Source: Salinicoccus carnicancri Crm
Lineage (GTDB): Bacteria; Bacillota; Bacilli; Staphylococcales; Salinicoccaceae
Assembly (NCBI RefSeq): GCF_000330705.1
Contig: NZ_ANAM01000006.1
Location: 372,001 to 436,000 of the forward strand
Reading direction: 5' to 3'
Length of the DNA stretch: 64,000 bases
The notes under the pieces are model-generated. The model ran no database searches. It was not told the DNA's origin and saw only the letters and a program-made list of their open reading frames with translations. Shown piece by piece: positions 13,596 through 22,259 of the stretch (within the stretch, counting starts at the first letter, position 1; the number at the start of each line of letters is the position of its first letter). Both the position numbers and the translations under genes were made by a program.

Positions 13596-14317
13596 TGGAA
13601 AGGTTTAAGCAGCTGTTCGGCAGAGCTTGCCGGGGAATCCTCAATTTCCTGAGGTATAAGAAACACGTTTATCTGCCCCCGGGTTTCTTTCTGATTCTGG
13701 CAGGCGTAGTCATCGGTGCTGCCGTCTTCATCTACAGTAAATTCATAGAAGAGGATTACACGCCGGTGGAAATGGAATTTGAAACAAAATCCTATGATCT
13801 AAGCGGACAGACGATCGTGCTTGATCCCGGACACGGGGGGAAGGATCCCGGTGCAACCAGCGCATCCAACATCAACGAAGCCCAGATTGTCTACAATATC
13901 GCTGACAAACTGCGCGAGAGGCTGGAGGAAAGCGGTGCCGAGGTGATACTTACCCGTGAGGAAGGGGAGTTTGTGTCACTTGACGGACGTAAGCAGGAAG
14001 GGGATCTCTTCATCAGTCTGCACAGTGATGCCATGGACGATCCGGCAATCACGGGGTTCACGACATATTATGCCTATCCGAATCAGAAAGAATTTGCCGA
14101 ATCATTGAATGCATCACTTGATGAGTATTCGTATTTCCATAACAGGGGGAACCGTGAATATGGTTACCAGGTGATATGGCAGCTGGAGTATCCCGCTGCG
14201 CTTATCGAACTCGGTTATTTGAGCAACCGTTTCGACGATCATACAATCACGGACCCCTCCTACCAGGACCGGATGGCGGAAGCGATTATCGAGGGCATAG
14301 ACAATTATTTGAATTGA
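13595..14317 (+). CDS. lytH: Membrane-anchored N-acetylmuramoyl-L-alanine amidase LytH-like
   Basis: Amidase_3-family cell-wall hydrolase that removes stem peptides from glycan. A basic N-terminus precedes one TM helix (about residues 26-47), leaving the catalytic domain outside the cell. Zinc and catalytic residues are seen in VLDPGHGGKDPG, a Glu in the NEAQIVYN helix, FISLHSDA and ALIELGYLSN. In S. aureus LytH sits at this same locus between dtd and hisS and works with a membrane activator; that partner is not in this window. I take ATG 13595, which overlaps the dtd stop, over the GTG three bases upstream. Confidence 0.92.
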   Translation: MERFKQLFGRACRGILNFLRYKKHVYLPPGFFLILAGVVIGAAVFIYSKFIEEDYTPVEMEFETKSYDLSGQTIVLDPGHGGKDPGATSASNINEAQIVYNIADKLRERLEESGAEVILTREEGEFVSLDGRKQEGDLFISLHSDAMDDPAITGFTTYYAYPNQKEFAESLNASLDEYSYFHNRGNREYGYQVIWQLEYPAALIELGYLSNRFDDHTITDPSYQDRMAEAIIEGIDNYLN

Positions 14318-14321
14318 ATCC

Positions 14322-14350
14322 TTGACTTCATTGCCATAAATCAATATCAT
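14322..14350 (+). promoter_or_regulatory. Sigma-A promoter of the hisS-aspS leader
   Basis: TTGACT (14322-14327, 5 of 6) and TATCAT (14345-14350, 5 of 6) with a 17-bp spacer. This places the transcript start about 25 bp before the first T-box stem. Confidence 0.7.
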
Positions 14351-14381
14351 ATAACTTAATCGAATGAGTGAATTCAATCAC

Positions 14382-14592
14382 CCGGAGAGGTGGCCGCACG
14401 ATTGTACAGAGAGATCTGCCCAGGCTGGAAGCAGATTCGTCAGACGGCCGTATACCGACACTCCGGCAGAATCCTGCAAACATGCAGGCGGTGGCAATCG
14501 TTAAAATGTAAGAGGGCTTATTCAAGCCGAATCAGGGTGGCAACGCGAGATGATCGTCCCTTATATCCGTCAGCGGATATAAGGGGCTTTTT
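14382..14592 (+). promoter_or_regulatory. T-box leader controlling hisS-aspS
   Basis: A T-box riboswitch that senses uncharged tRNA by codon-anticodon pairing. Stem I is closed by CCGGAG (14382-14387) with CTCCGG (14461-14466). The conserved T-box sequence AGGGTGGCAACGCG is at 14534-14547, and the terminator follows at 14558-14592. Just before the closing helix is GACAC (14457-14461), which can be read as Asp GAC (14457-14459) or His CAC (14459-14461). These match the two synthetases encoded downstream. Uncharged tRNA would stabilise the antiterminator and allow transcription. Confidence 0.93.
14558..14592 (+). terminator. Regulated terminator of the hisS T-box
   Basis: A perfect 12-bp stem (14558-14569 with 14574-14585), a TCAG loop and a T run. 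Its 5' strand competes with the antiterminator formed around the T-box sequence. Confidence 0.9.
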
Positions 14593-14617
14593 ATATTTTA
14601 GATGAGGAGTGAGCCAT

Positions 14618-15880
14618 ATGATCCAGATTCCAAGAGGTACACAGGATATATTACCCAAAGACAGTTATAAATGGCAGTTCATAGAAGAGAAGCTGCATGA
14701 AGTCGCTAAAAATTATAATTACAAAGAGATAAGGACACCGACTTTCGAATCCACTGAACTTTTTGTCAGGGGTGTCGGCGGTTCGACGGATATCGTCAAC
14801 AAAGAGATGTACACATTCAGGGACAAAGGAGATCGCAGCCTGACCCTCAAGCCGGAAGGGACGGCGCCGGTTGTGAGGAGCTACATCGAGAATAAGATGC
14901 AGCATGATGTCGTACAGCCGACGAAGGTGTATTATATGGATCCGATGTTCAGGTATGAGCGCAAGCAGAAAGGCCGCTACCGCCAGTTCGTCCAGTTCGG
15001 CATTGAAGCGATTGGTGTCGAGGATCCGCTGATAGATGTGGAAGTCATCAGCATGCTGATGCACATCTATCAGTCATTCGGGCTCAAAGATCTGAAATTG
15101 TACATCAATTCAATCGGAGACCAGGACAGCCGTGCAGCGTATAACGAAGCGCTTGTGGATCACTTCAGGCCGTCCATAACAGAGTTCTGTGCAGATTGCC
15201 AGGTAAGGATCGATACAAACCCGATGCGCATACTCGACTGCAAAAAGGACCGGGATCATGCACTGATCAAGACGGCGCCGAGGATGTACGACTACCTTAA
15301 CGAAGGGTCGAAAGCATATTTCGAGGAAGTGAAGTCGAACCTGGATGCGATCGGCATCGGCTATGAGGTTGACTATAACCTGGTCCGTGGACTCGATTAC
15401 TATACGCATACTGCATTCGAAGTGATGAGTGATGCAGAAGGTTTCGGTGCGATTACCACACTGTGCGGCGGCGGACGCTATAACGGGCTGCTTGAAATGC
15501 TTGACGGACCGCACGAAACGGGCATTGGTTTTGCACTCAGCATCGAACGTCTGCTTCTGGCCCTCGAGGCTGAGGGCATAGAAATTCCGGAGCCTGAAGG
15601 CATAGACCTCTACATCTGTGCCCTGGATGAAAAAGCGGCGGTAAAAGCAAGCCACATCGTGCACACACTGCGTACGAAGGGCATCAGCTGTGATATTGAC
15701 TACAAGAGGCGCAAGCTGAAGGCACAGATGAAGGATGCAGACAGGAAAGGGGCCGCCTACACAATCGTGCTCGGCGAGGAAGAACTGTCCACAGGGAATG
15801 TCGAACTGAAACATATGGGCTCGGGAGAATCCAAGACAGTTCATCTGGATGAGCTGCACACGCTACTGGAGGAGAAATAA
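14618..15880 (+). CDS. hisS: Histidyl-tRNA synthetase
   Basis: Class II synthetase charging tRNA-His. Visible signatures are [10 protein letters not shown] at the N-terminus, motif 2 [14 protein letters not shown], the histidine-specific [14 protein letters not shown] and motif 3 in [15 protein letters not shown]-terminal anticodon-binding domain follows. ATG 14618 is well spaced from GAGGAGTG, so I prefer it to GTG 14609; the protein is 420 residues. Only 2 bp separate it from aspS, so both enzymes share the T-box. Confidence 0.97.
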   Translation: MIQIPRGTQDILPKDSYKWQFIEEKLHEVAKNYNYKEIRTPTFESTELFVRGVGGSTDIVNKEMYTFRDKGDRSLTLKPEGTAPVVRSYIENKMQHDVVQPTKVYYMDPMFRYERKQKGRYRQFVQFGIEAIGVEDPLIDVEVISMLMHIYQSFGLKDLKLYINSIGDQDSRAAYNEALVDHFRPSITEFCADCQVRIDTNPMRILDCKKDRDHALIKTAPRMYDYLNEGSKAYFEEVKSNLDAIGIGYEVDYNLVRGLDYYTHTAFEVMSDAEGFGAITTLCGGGRYNGLLEMLDGPHETGIGFALSIERLLLALEAEGIEIPEPEGIDLYICALDEKAAVKASHIVHTLRTKGISCDIDYKRRKLKAQMKDADRKGAAYTIVLGEEELSTGNVELKHMGSGESKTVHLDELHTLLEEK

Positions 15881-15882
15881 TC

Positions 15883-17640
15883 ATGAGACATCATACAATT
15901 GAAGTGACAGAATCACAGACCGGTGAAAAAGTAACATTAAAAGGATGGGTACAGAAACGGCGTGATCTCGGCGGACTGATATTCATCGACCTGCGTGACC
16001 GTAAAGGTGTCATACAGGTAGTATTCAATCCGGAAATTTCCAAAGAGGCACTGGAAACGGCAGAGAGGATCCGTTCTGAATATGTCATCGAAGTTTCCGG
16101 CGAAGTACTTAAGCGCGATCCTTCCCAGGTTAACGAAAACATTGCAACCGGGAAGATCGAAATCCTTGCAGATGAAGTGACGGTACTCTCGAAAGCGGAG
16201 ACACCACCGTTCCAGATCCTGGACGACTCGATCGGTGAGGATGTCAGACTCAAGTACCGCTATTTTGATTTAAGACGCAATAAGCTGCAGAATACTTTGA
16301 GGCTGCGCCATCAGATCAACAGAAGCGTAAGGAATTTCCTCGACAACGAGGAGTTTGTCGACATCGAAACGCCTGTGCTGTCAAAATCCACACCGGAGGG
16401 TGCACGTGATTATCTAGTACCATCCCGGGTACATGAAGGCGAGTTCTACGCACTGCCCCAGTCACCGCAGATTTACAAGCAGCTGCTGATGCTCTCCGGC
16501 ATGGAAAAATACTATCAGATTGTCAAGTGTTTCCGTGACGAGGACCTGCGTGCGGACAGACAGCCGGAATTCACACAGATCGATATCGAGATGTCATTCA
16601 TGGACCAGGAACAGATCATGGAACTCAACGAGAGACTTATCCGGCATGTGATGAAAACGGTAAAAGGAGTGGATATCGCGCTGCCGATACCTCGCATGAC
16701 CTATGAACAGGCGATGGCTGAGTATGGTATAGACAAGCCGGATACGCGCTTCGGTCTCAAGCTCAATGACCTGAGCGAATTCAGCAGGACTGTGGACTTC
16801 AAAGTATTCCGTTCCACAGTGGAGAACGGTGGCATGGTCAAGGCTATCGTCGTCAAAGGAGAAGCCGACAGTTTCTCAAGGAAAGACATTGATAAGCTTG
16901 AAGCTTATGTGAAGACATACGGTGCCAAAGGTCTTGCATGGCTGAAAGTGAAGGACGGTGCACTGAACGGTCCGATTGCCAAGTTCTTCAACGAAGACAA
17001 CCAGAAGGAACTTTCAGAAACATTGGGTCTGGAGGATGGGGATCTTACCCTGTTCGTTGCGGACAGTGCAAAAGTCGTACACGCTTCACTCGGCAACCTC
17101 CGGAATAAGCTGGCAAAAGATCTGGACCTTATCGAAGCGGATCAGTATAACTTCCTGTGGGTTACGGACTGGCCTCTGTTCGAGTACGATGAAGAGGCGG
17201 GCAGATACTTTGCCGCCCACCATCCATTCACATCCCCAAAGGCGGAGGATGTCGAACTGCTTGAAACAGAACCTGAAAAAGTGAAGGCCAACGCATATGA
17301 CATAGTGTTGAACGGTTACGAGCTTGGCGGCGGATCCATCCGTATCCATGATGCACAAATGCAGCAGAAGATGTTCAGGGCACTGGGCTTCACGGATGAA
17401 GAGCGCGACGAACAGTTCGGTTTCCTCATCGAGGCATTCAAGTACGGCGCACCGCCGCACGGCGGAATCGCCTACGGACTGGACCGCCTTGTCATGCTCC
17501 TTGCAGGGACGGACAACATCCGTGACGTCATTGCCTTCCCTAAAACGGCAAGTGCGGCGGACCTCATGATGAGCGCACCGTCAGAAGTGGCAAAAGCACA
17601 ACTGAAAGAACTGCATATTGAACTCGATACAGAAGATTAA
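15883..17640 (+). CDS. aspS: Aspartyl-tRNA synthetase
   Basis: Class II synthetase charging tRNA-Asp. The 585-residue bacterial form has an N-terminal OB anticodon-binding domain, motif 2 [19 protein letters not shown], a bacterial GAD insertion (about residues 290-420) and motif 3 in [18 protein letters not shown]-type context and GGAGG precede ATG 15883. It is the second gene of the hisS-aspS operon and ends at a strong terminator. Confidence 0.98.
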   Translation: MRHHTIEVTESQTGEKVTLKGWVQKRRDLGGLIFIDLRDRKGVIQVVFNPEISKEALETAERIRSEYVIEVSGEVLKRDPSQVNENIATGKIEILADEVTVLSKAETPPFQILDDSIGEDVRLKYRYFDLRRNKLQNTLRLRHQINRSVRNFLDNEEFVDIETPVLSKSTPEGARDYLVPSRVHEGEFYALPQSPQIYKQLLMLSGMEKYYQIVKCFRDEDLRADRQPEFTQIDIEMSFMDQEQIMELNERLIRHVMKTVKGVDIALPIPRMTYEQAMAEYGIDKPDTRFGLKLNDLSEFSRTVDFKVFRSTVENGGMVKAIVVKGEADSFSRKDIDKLEAYVKTYGAKGLAWLKVKDGALNGPIAKFFNEDNQKELSETLGLEDGDLTLFVADSAKVVHASLGNLRNKLAKDLDLIEADQYNFLWVTDWPLFEYDEEAGRYFAAHHPFTSPKAEDVELLETEPEKVKANAYDIVLNGYELGGGSIRIHDAQMQQKMFRALGFTDEERDEQFGFLIEAFKYGAPPHGGIAYGLDRLVMLLAGTDNIRDVIAFPKTASAADLMMSAPSEVAKAQLKELHIELDTED

Positions 17641-17646
17641 AACAAT

Positions 17647-17685
17647 ACGGGATGGGGGCAGTTCATATGCCCTTATCCCGTTTTT
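17647..17685 (+). terminator. Rho-independent terminator after aspS
   Basis: A two-part stem: 17647-17653 pairs with 17675-17681, and 17656-17660 with 17668-17672 inside it. A T run follows. It marks the end of the conserved block; accessory genes begin downstream. Confidence 0.85.
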
Positions 17686-17752
17686 ATGTTTAAAACTGTC
17701 GTTTTGATACTATATATAACTATATAAATAATATTGAAGGTGGTGGAGTGAA

Positions 17753-18481
17753 GTGAAAATAGCATTCATATCTGATATCCACGGCAACGCAACAGCGCTG
17801 GAGGCTGTGCTCGCTGACATTGATAAAAATCAGGTGGACAGGATCGTCGTTATGGGAGATATTGCCTATCGTGGTCCGGAACCCAAAAAATCAATCGAAC
17901 TTATCAGAAGCCTCGATACCGATGTCATCAAAGGAAATGCCGACGAATGGGTTCACCGGGGCATAAATGAAGGAGAAGTGCCCGACCAGGCACTCACAAC
18001 GATGAGGGGGGAACGGGAATGGACAGTAAAACATCTGGCTGATGAAGACCTGGACTATCTCCGTAAACTTCCAGAAGAAATGACAGTCGCATTGACGGAC
18101 GATATTAAGATCCACTGCTTCCATGCCACACCGGAGAGTCTGTTTGATGTTGTGAAGCCGACAGAATCAGAGGAGACACTGAATGACAGACTGATGCAGA
18201 ACAATGAAGCGGACATCTATCTGTACGGCCATATACACCTGCCGTATATCAGACATGTCAAAGAGAAATGTGTGGCAAACCTGGGCAGTGTTGGCCTGCC
18301 GTTTGATGGGCGCAGTGAGGCGTCTTATCTGATTGTTGAAGGGGAAGACGACCGGTTCAGTACAGCCATACACCGTGTACCCTATGATGTCGGGAAAGTA
18401 AAGCAGCAATTGTCCGACGGAGAGTATCCCAATCTGGATTTCCTGACAGATGTTTTAGAACACGGGGCTTTGCCGCGGTAG
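17753..18481 (+). CDS. Calcineurin-like metallophosphoesterase
   Basis: Predicted cytoplasmic metal-dependent phosphoesterase of the YfcE/MJ0936-like group; the substrate is unknown. The 242-residue protein has all dimetal motifs: SDIHGN (about 6-11), GDIAYRGPEP, GNADEW in the GNxxE/D position, an HCFHATPES histidine and GHIHLPY near residue 162. The start is GTG 17753 with GGTGGAG upstream. A loose promoter-like TTGATA at 17704-17709 precedes an AT-rich stretch. It stands alone between two terminators. Confidence 0.88.
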   Translation: MKIAFISDIHGNATALEAVLADIDKNQVDRIVVMGDIAYRGPEPKKSIELIRSLDTDVIKGNADEWVHRGINEGEVPDQALTTMRGEREWTVKHLADEDLDYLRKLPEEMTVALTDDIKIHCFHATPESLFDVVKPTESEETLNDRLMQNNEADIYLYGHIHLPYIRHVKEKCVANLGSVGLPFDGRSEASYLIVEGEDDRFSTAIHRVPYDVGKVKQQLSDGEYPNLDFLTDVLEHGALPR

Positions 18482-18488
18482 AAATAAA

Positions 18489-18523
18489 AGGGTTTGGCAG
18501 AAATATGATTGCTGCCAAACCCT
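18489..18523 (-). terminator. Terminator of the LytTR operon
   Basis: A perfect 12-bp stem (18489-18500 with 18512-18523) and 11-nt loop. The T-rich tract (CTTTTATTTC) lies on the minus-strand side, so it mainly serves the DUF4188 gene. It may also stop the convergent phosphoesterase gene. Confidence 0.75.
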
Positions 18524-18533
18524 CTGTTACATA

Positions 18534-19025
18534 CTATTCTTTGCCATCAGAGGTTCTTGTTTTTCTGCTTAGCCTCTCCCTCGCACTTTCAGTTCCCCTG
18601 GCGACCGGTTCATTGCCAAATGCCTTCCCCAGACCAAAGGCAGGCATATTGACATAGATCATTTCAGAACTGTTGGCAGGAATTCTATATGTCTCATGAT
18701 AGAACCCCACAGCTGAATTACCCCTGACCCTTTTGTTGAACTTGCGCCAGGCCTTCAGATGATTCTGCATTCTGGCGTAATCAAACAGATCATCCGTGCT
18801 TTTCCAATATTGCAATGCAAGTGTCCTGCCGAGTCCGAAAAACAACTCCCCTGAAAGATACCCGAGGTCTTTGTTGCGTTCAAGTTCGGCAATCATCGGC
18901 GGCATGGCAAGGACAACCGGCAGCCATTTGTGAACAGCCAGCCAGTTATTGATGTTCATACCAATGAGGAAGACGGTAACTTCCTCGTTCTGGTCTGCTG
19001 TATGTCGCCCCTTATATACTCCCAT
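18534..19025 (-). CDS. DUF4188 family protein
   Basis: A 163-residue protein resembling DUF4188 (monooxygenase-like ferredoxin fold of unknown function). Family-like blocks include VFLIGMNINNW near the N-terminus, ALQYWKSTDDLFDYAR, HLKAWRKFNKRV, VGFYHETYRIP and MIYVNMPAFGLG. I chose ATG 19025 over an upstream in-frame start at 19100. AGGAG precedes it, and it leaves only 4 bp to the DUF3021 gene. It is the last gene of the LytTR-DUF3021-DUF4188 operon. Its placement with a LytTR regulator suggests an envelope or stress role, but no substrate can be named. Confidence 0.8.
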   Translation of the reverse strand: MGVYKGRHTADQNEEVTVFLIGMNINNWLAVHKWLPVVLAMPPMIAELERNKDLGYLSGELFFGLGRTLALQYWKSTDDLFDYARMQNHLKAWRKFNKRVRGNSAVGFYHETYRIPANSSEMIYVNMPAFGLGKAFGNEPVARGTESARERLSRKTRTSDGKE

Positions 19026-19029
19026 ATCA

Positions 19030-19491
19030 TCACTTCTCCTTTCCTTTGTTAAGTTTTTCATTAATATCATCGACGAGAGTTTTGTGCCTGGTTCTCGCAA
19101 TCAGCCAGATGACAGTATAGATGATCACGAACAGGGTGATGAAAGTCACCAGCCCTTCGGCAGTGAAAGGGAACCACCCGGCGAGTATGGCCAGCGGGAA
19201 GAACACCAGCAGCATGAGTGAAAAATGTGTGACCGTAGACATCGTGACACTCATATCAGTGTGCGAGAAGATCATATCTCCAAATGAGAATAATATCCCA
19301 ATCATTCCCCAGATAGCGAGAACCACTATGAAGATTTGCAGGTCGTCCAGGTTTTGCGCATAGATCTCTCCCATCAGGGAGTGGGGATTCATGGGATAAT
19401 ACGTGCCCTCAGAAACGATAAACGAAAAGATCAATGAAATGATGATGCCGATGAATATGCCCGTTTTAAACCCTTCGTACAATCTCTTCAT
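19030..19491 (-). CDS. DUF3021 membrane protein
   Basis: A 153-residue integral membrane protein with four predicted TM helices (about 10-30, 50-72, 84-106, 112-134) and a basic C-terminus. DUF3021 proteins are regularly encoded beside LytTR regulators in Firmicutes and are thought to act as membrane partners or inhibitors of them. Here the start overlaps the LytTR stop by 4 bp (ATGA), so the two are translationally coupled. That it controls LytTR activity is inference. Confidence 0.86.
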   Translation of the reverse strand: MKRLYEGFKTGIFIGIIISLIFSFIVSEGTYYPMNPHSLMGEIYAQNLDDLQIFIVVLAIWGMIGILFSFGDMIFSHTDMSVTMSTVTHFSLMLLVFFPLAILAGWFPFTAEGLVTFITLFVIIYTVIWLIARTRHKTLVDDINEKLNKGKEK

Positions 19492-19928
19492 AAGCTTAAT
19501 CTCTCCTTTATGGTTTTTAAGTACCGCCTCGATGAATAAGTGAATTCACCATTTGTCATGTAGATTTTGATCTGTCCGGAAGGAGTCATGGACAAATGGT
19601 CCAGGAAGTGGATGTTCACGATTTCGGATTTTGATATTTTGATGAAATCCACCCCGGTAAGTTCTTCAACCTCATACAGACGCTTATCAATCGAGAAAGT
19701 ATGTTTGGAAGTCTGCATCCTCATCACCTTATCTTCGATGAAAAAGCGATGGACATCTTTCAGACTGATGCGATAGATTGTTTCATCCTTCCTGCCGTTC
19801 AGAATATCAGCGGTATTAACCGCTTCGATGCACCGTATTATTTTTTCAATATCATCAGTCATTTCCGCTGACTTGATAGAAATGGTATCTTCAGTTATTG
19901 TCGGATCGATATCAAGTTTGATTTTCAT
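19488..19928 (-). CDS. LytTR-domain transcriptional regulator
   Basis: A 146-residue stand-alone LytTR DNA-binding protein without a receiver domain. The LytTR fold occupies about residues 45-145, with FIEDKVMRMQTSKHTFSIDKR and the ending FTYSSRRYLKTIKERL. An N-terminal helical segment precedes it. A strong AAGGAGGTG site lies before ATG 19928. It heads the operon with DUF3021 and DUF4188. Two 10-bp direct repeats spaced 21 bp apart lie 61-91 bp upstream of the start, the expected layout of a LytTR site, suggesting autoregulation. Confidence 0.9.
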   Translation of the reverse strand: MKIKLDIDPTITEDTISIKSAEMTDDIEKIIRCIEAVNTADILNGRKDETIYRISLKDVHRFFIEDKVMRMQTSKHTFSIDKRLYEVEELTGVDFIKISKSEIVNIHFLDHLSMTPSGQIKIYMTNGEFTYSSRRYLKTIKERLSL

Positions 19929-19988
19929 AAAGGCACCTCCTTATGATCAATTAAAGCAAACAGAGAGGAGTAATGAAAGACGGTTTCA

Positions 19989-20019
19989 CCAAGCGGTTGA
20001 TATAGAGAGCCAAGCGGTT
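19989..20019 (-). repeat. Direct repeats phased by 21 bp, candidate LytTR operator
   Basis: CCAAGCGGTT occurs exactly at 19989-19998 and 20010-20019, a 21-bp centre-to-centre spacing (two helical turns). A weaker third unit follows at the same phase: GAGAG at 20005 recurs as GAGAG at 20026, then a diverged half-site. LytTR proteins typically bind two direct repeats on one DNA face. Read on the minus strand, the sites lie upstream of the LytTR start. Confidence 0.6.
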
Positions 20020-20113
20020 TGAAAAGAGAGGCAAAATTAAAATCCAGTACAAAAATCGATGATTAATGGCACTGGATTTTATATCCGTAAGATTCAAACA
20101 GTCATTCACGATA

Positions 20114-20578
20114 TTATTCGATTTCTGTCAGGTCATAGTGAAGAACATATTCGTTGAATTCTTCGTTAAATGAGTCATCTTTGAAGCCGAGATCGCGCAG
20201 CAGTCGTCCCATCCCGTCATTTCCATAAACGTAATCAGCGATAACAGTATCGTATTTTCCACTGTCTGATGCCATCTGTATTGCTTTTTGGACAGTTTGT
20301 CTGCCGAGCCCCCTCTGTTGATAATCCTTATCTATCATCATTCTCCATATCATGAACTCCCTTTCTGTTTCATCTATATCAATGAGTATGAAACCAATGA
20401 CTTTTCCATCTGTCACAACTGCGTAGGGGAAGACATCGTTTTCATGTCTATAGAGATAGCATTCCGCCAGTGATCTGACGTTAGGTGCAACGAATTTATT
20501 CCTCTGCTGATACCCGTCAATTTCCAGGTTTATGACATCTGAAAAATTCTCTTCTGTGATTTCCATGAATTCAATCAT
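20114..20578 (-). CDS. GNAT-family N-acetyltransferase (polyamine acetyltransferase-like)
   Basis: A 154-residue GNAT enzyme. The acetyl-CoA binding motif A is visible as DYQQRGLGRQTVQKAI (about 83-98), preceded by the beta-4 strand MIWRMMIDK. The overall pattern, with AECYLYR and a late GNDGMGRLLRDLGF, resembles BltD/PaiA-type spermidine acetyltransferases; substrate assignment is tentative. GGAGGTGAAAT precedes ATG 20578. It lies 19 bp downstream of the S66 peptidase on the same strand, so the two are probably cotranscribed. Confidence 0.82.
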   Translation of the reverse strand: MIEFMEITEENFSDVINLEIDGYQQRNKFVAPNVRSLAECYLYRHENDVFPYAVVTDGKVIGFILIDIDETEREFMIWRMMIDKDYQQRGLGRQTVQKAIQMASDSGKYDTVIADYVYGNDGMGRLLRDLGFKDDSFNEEFNEYVLHYDLTEIE

Positions 20579-20597
20579 ATTTCACCTCCAGCGATGA

Positions 20598-21629
20598 TTA
20601 GTCGATCACTGCATTCTCCAATATTCTGAATGTCAGATTTTCGGTGTCGATTTCTGACTGAAGACCATATGGCAATATGAACTTCGGTTCATTGTGTCCA
20701 AAGTTCATATTGTAGAGTACCGGCAGGTCTTCACGGCGGGCTTCCTTCAGTACCTGTCTCCAGACCTCTTTATAGTCTTCATAATGGACACCGTCCTGGG
20801 GTCTGCCGACAATTATGCCATTTAGTCTGTCAAATATGCCCATCATTGACAACGCCCTTAAATAATCCTCGAAGAAATCCGGTGTGATATGGACTTCTGA
20901 TGTTTCCAGAAACAATATTGCATTATCAAAAGCTGAAGCATCAGGGAAAAGGTCGGTGCCGCGCATGCTGCCGATCAGTTCAAAGCAGCCGCCGATCAGA
21001 TGGCCACGGGCAACACCTTTTCCGTTGATACTTTCGTAGCCGGGGTTGGTGAAGGACTTCCGTTCGATATCCCTGTTTTTTTCATCCCATTTCAGACCGA
21101 ATCTGCGGACTGATTCAGACGGTTTTATCTCTCCGATGACATCGGTTTTGAACCATGTCTTTCTTATGGAGGCTACGGTGTAGTCATCCATCTCTATATT
21201 CTCTGCAAAATCCGTGAGCAGCGCAGGACCGTAGCTTGTAGAAATACCGTTATTGTAGAACATGAAATGGTTCGCAGTCGTGTCGGAATAACCTGTAAAG
21301 ATCTTAGGGTTGCCTTTCAATGCTTCAAAATCGACATAGGGTTGGATGCGTATGGTCTCATTGCCGCCGATAGCACAGATTATCGCCTTTATGTCCGGAT
21401 CCCTCAATGCCTCATTCAGATCTTCAGCACGTTTTTCCGGGTGATCGTATATATAATCCACCCCTTTCAATGCATGGGGCATGACTTTCACTTTGAGGCC
21501 GAAAACTTCTTCAAGTCTTTTTATCCCCTGCTCCGTACGCCATCTGATGGCGTCCTCGCCGGCCAGGCCGCTGGACAGGGAGACCAGGGCTACAGTATCC
21601 CCGGCGGAAAGTTTTTTGGGCTTGATCAT
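20598..21629 (-). CDS. S66-family serine peptidase (LD-carboxypeptidase/MccF-like)
   Basis: Cytoplasmic serine peptidase of family S66, which includes LD-carboxypeptidases of wall recycling and MccF microcin C immunity proteins. The nucleophile is in GYSDTTANHF, the Glu in LFLETSE and the His in FGHNEPKF. Its 343 residues and the insertion after the catalytic Ser look more MccF-like than LdcA-like. I chose ATG 21629 (MIKPKKLSAGD) because AAAGGAG precedes it; the in-frame extension upstream lacks a site. It is followed by the acetyltransferase. Confidence 0.87.
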   Translation of the reverse strand: MIKPKKLSAGDTVALVSLSSGLAGEDAIRWRTEQGIKRLEEVFGLKVKVMPHALKGVDYIYDHPEKRAEDLNEALRDPDIKAIICAIGGNETIRIQPYVDFEALKGNPKIFTGYSDTTANHFMFYNNGISTSYGPALLTDFAENIEMDDYTVASIRKTWFKTDVIGEIKPSESVRRFGLKWDEKNRDIERKSFTNPGYESINGKGVARGHLIGGCFELIGSMRGTDLFPDASAFDNAILFLETSEVHITPDFFEDYLRALSMMGIFDRLNGIIVGRPQDGVHYEDYKEVWRQVLKEARREDLPVLYNMNFGHNEPKFILPYGLQSEIDTENLTFRILENAVID

Positions 21630-21780
21630 AAAGATGCTCCTTTCAATGACTAAATATTCTAAAAACATATGGTACTATGATAACACGGGAAAATTCTGGC
21701 GGGGATTTTTATGAATCGCATAGAAGTTGAAAATCCGGTGGCGTTACCCGCTGTGAATAAAGATTAAAAGGAGGGAGTAC

Positions 21781-22212
21781 ATGATCATCGAGGCAACGGC
21801 TTCTCATATCGATGAAATGACCAAGCTTGCATCTGTGTTGTGGGATGAGGGGTATGAAATTCTAAAACCAGAAATTGAAGAGAATATATCCAAAGATGAT
21901 ACAGTACATTTCATGAAAATGGTTGATGATAATCCGGTGGCTTTTGCACACTGCGGGCTCAGGTATGATTATGTGGAAGGAACGGATTCATCACCGGTCG
22001 GGTATCTCGAAGGTGTTTTTGTGAAAGAAGAGCATCGTCTGAAGAATATTGCCTCGGAGCTGGTCACAGAGTGCGAGCAGTGGGCGAAGGATAGGGGGTG
22101 TATGGAATTTGCCAGTGACTGCGAACTTGATAACGCAGGAAGTCTTGAATTTCACTTGAAAAGCGGCTTTGAAGAGATGAACAGGATCGTCTGTTTCAGG
22201 AAAAGCATCTAG
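21781..22212 (+). CDS. AAC(6')-like acetyltransferase
   Basis: A 143-residue GNAT protein. The central stretch RYDYVEGTDSSPVGYLEG, with the downstream EFASDCELDNAGS and the final CFRKSI, resembles chromosomal aminoglycoside 6'-N-acetyltransferases of the Acinetobacter AAC(6')-Ig/Ih type. Motif A reads EEHRLKNIASELV; the usual R/Q-x-x-G-x-G/A glycine is replaced by Asn. A strong AAGGAGGGAG precedes ATG 21781. Whether it acetylates aminoglycosides or another amine cannot be told from sequence. Confidence 0.78.
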   Translation: MIIEATASHIDEMTKLASVLWDEGYEILKPEIEENISKDDTVHFMKMVDDNPVAFAHCGLRYDYVEGTDSSPVGYLEGVFVKEEHRLKNIASELVTECEQWAKDRGCMEFASDCELDNAGSLEFHLKSGFEEMNRIVCFRKSI

Positions 22213-22259
22213 AAATCAGTACCCCATCACAGATTGAACAGGAGGGGGAGGTGTCGAAC

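Noticed and set aside
14390-14605. 71-codon frame in the hisS leader
   Set aside because: The T-box stem, T-box sequence and terminator explain this segment completely.
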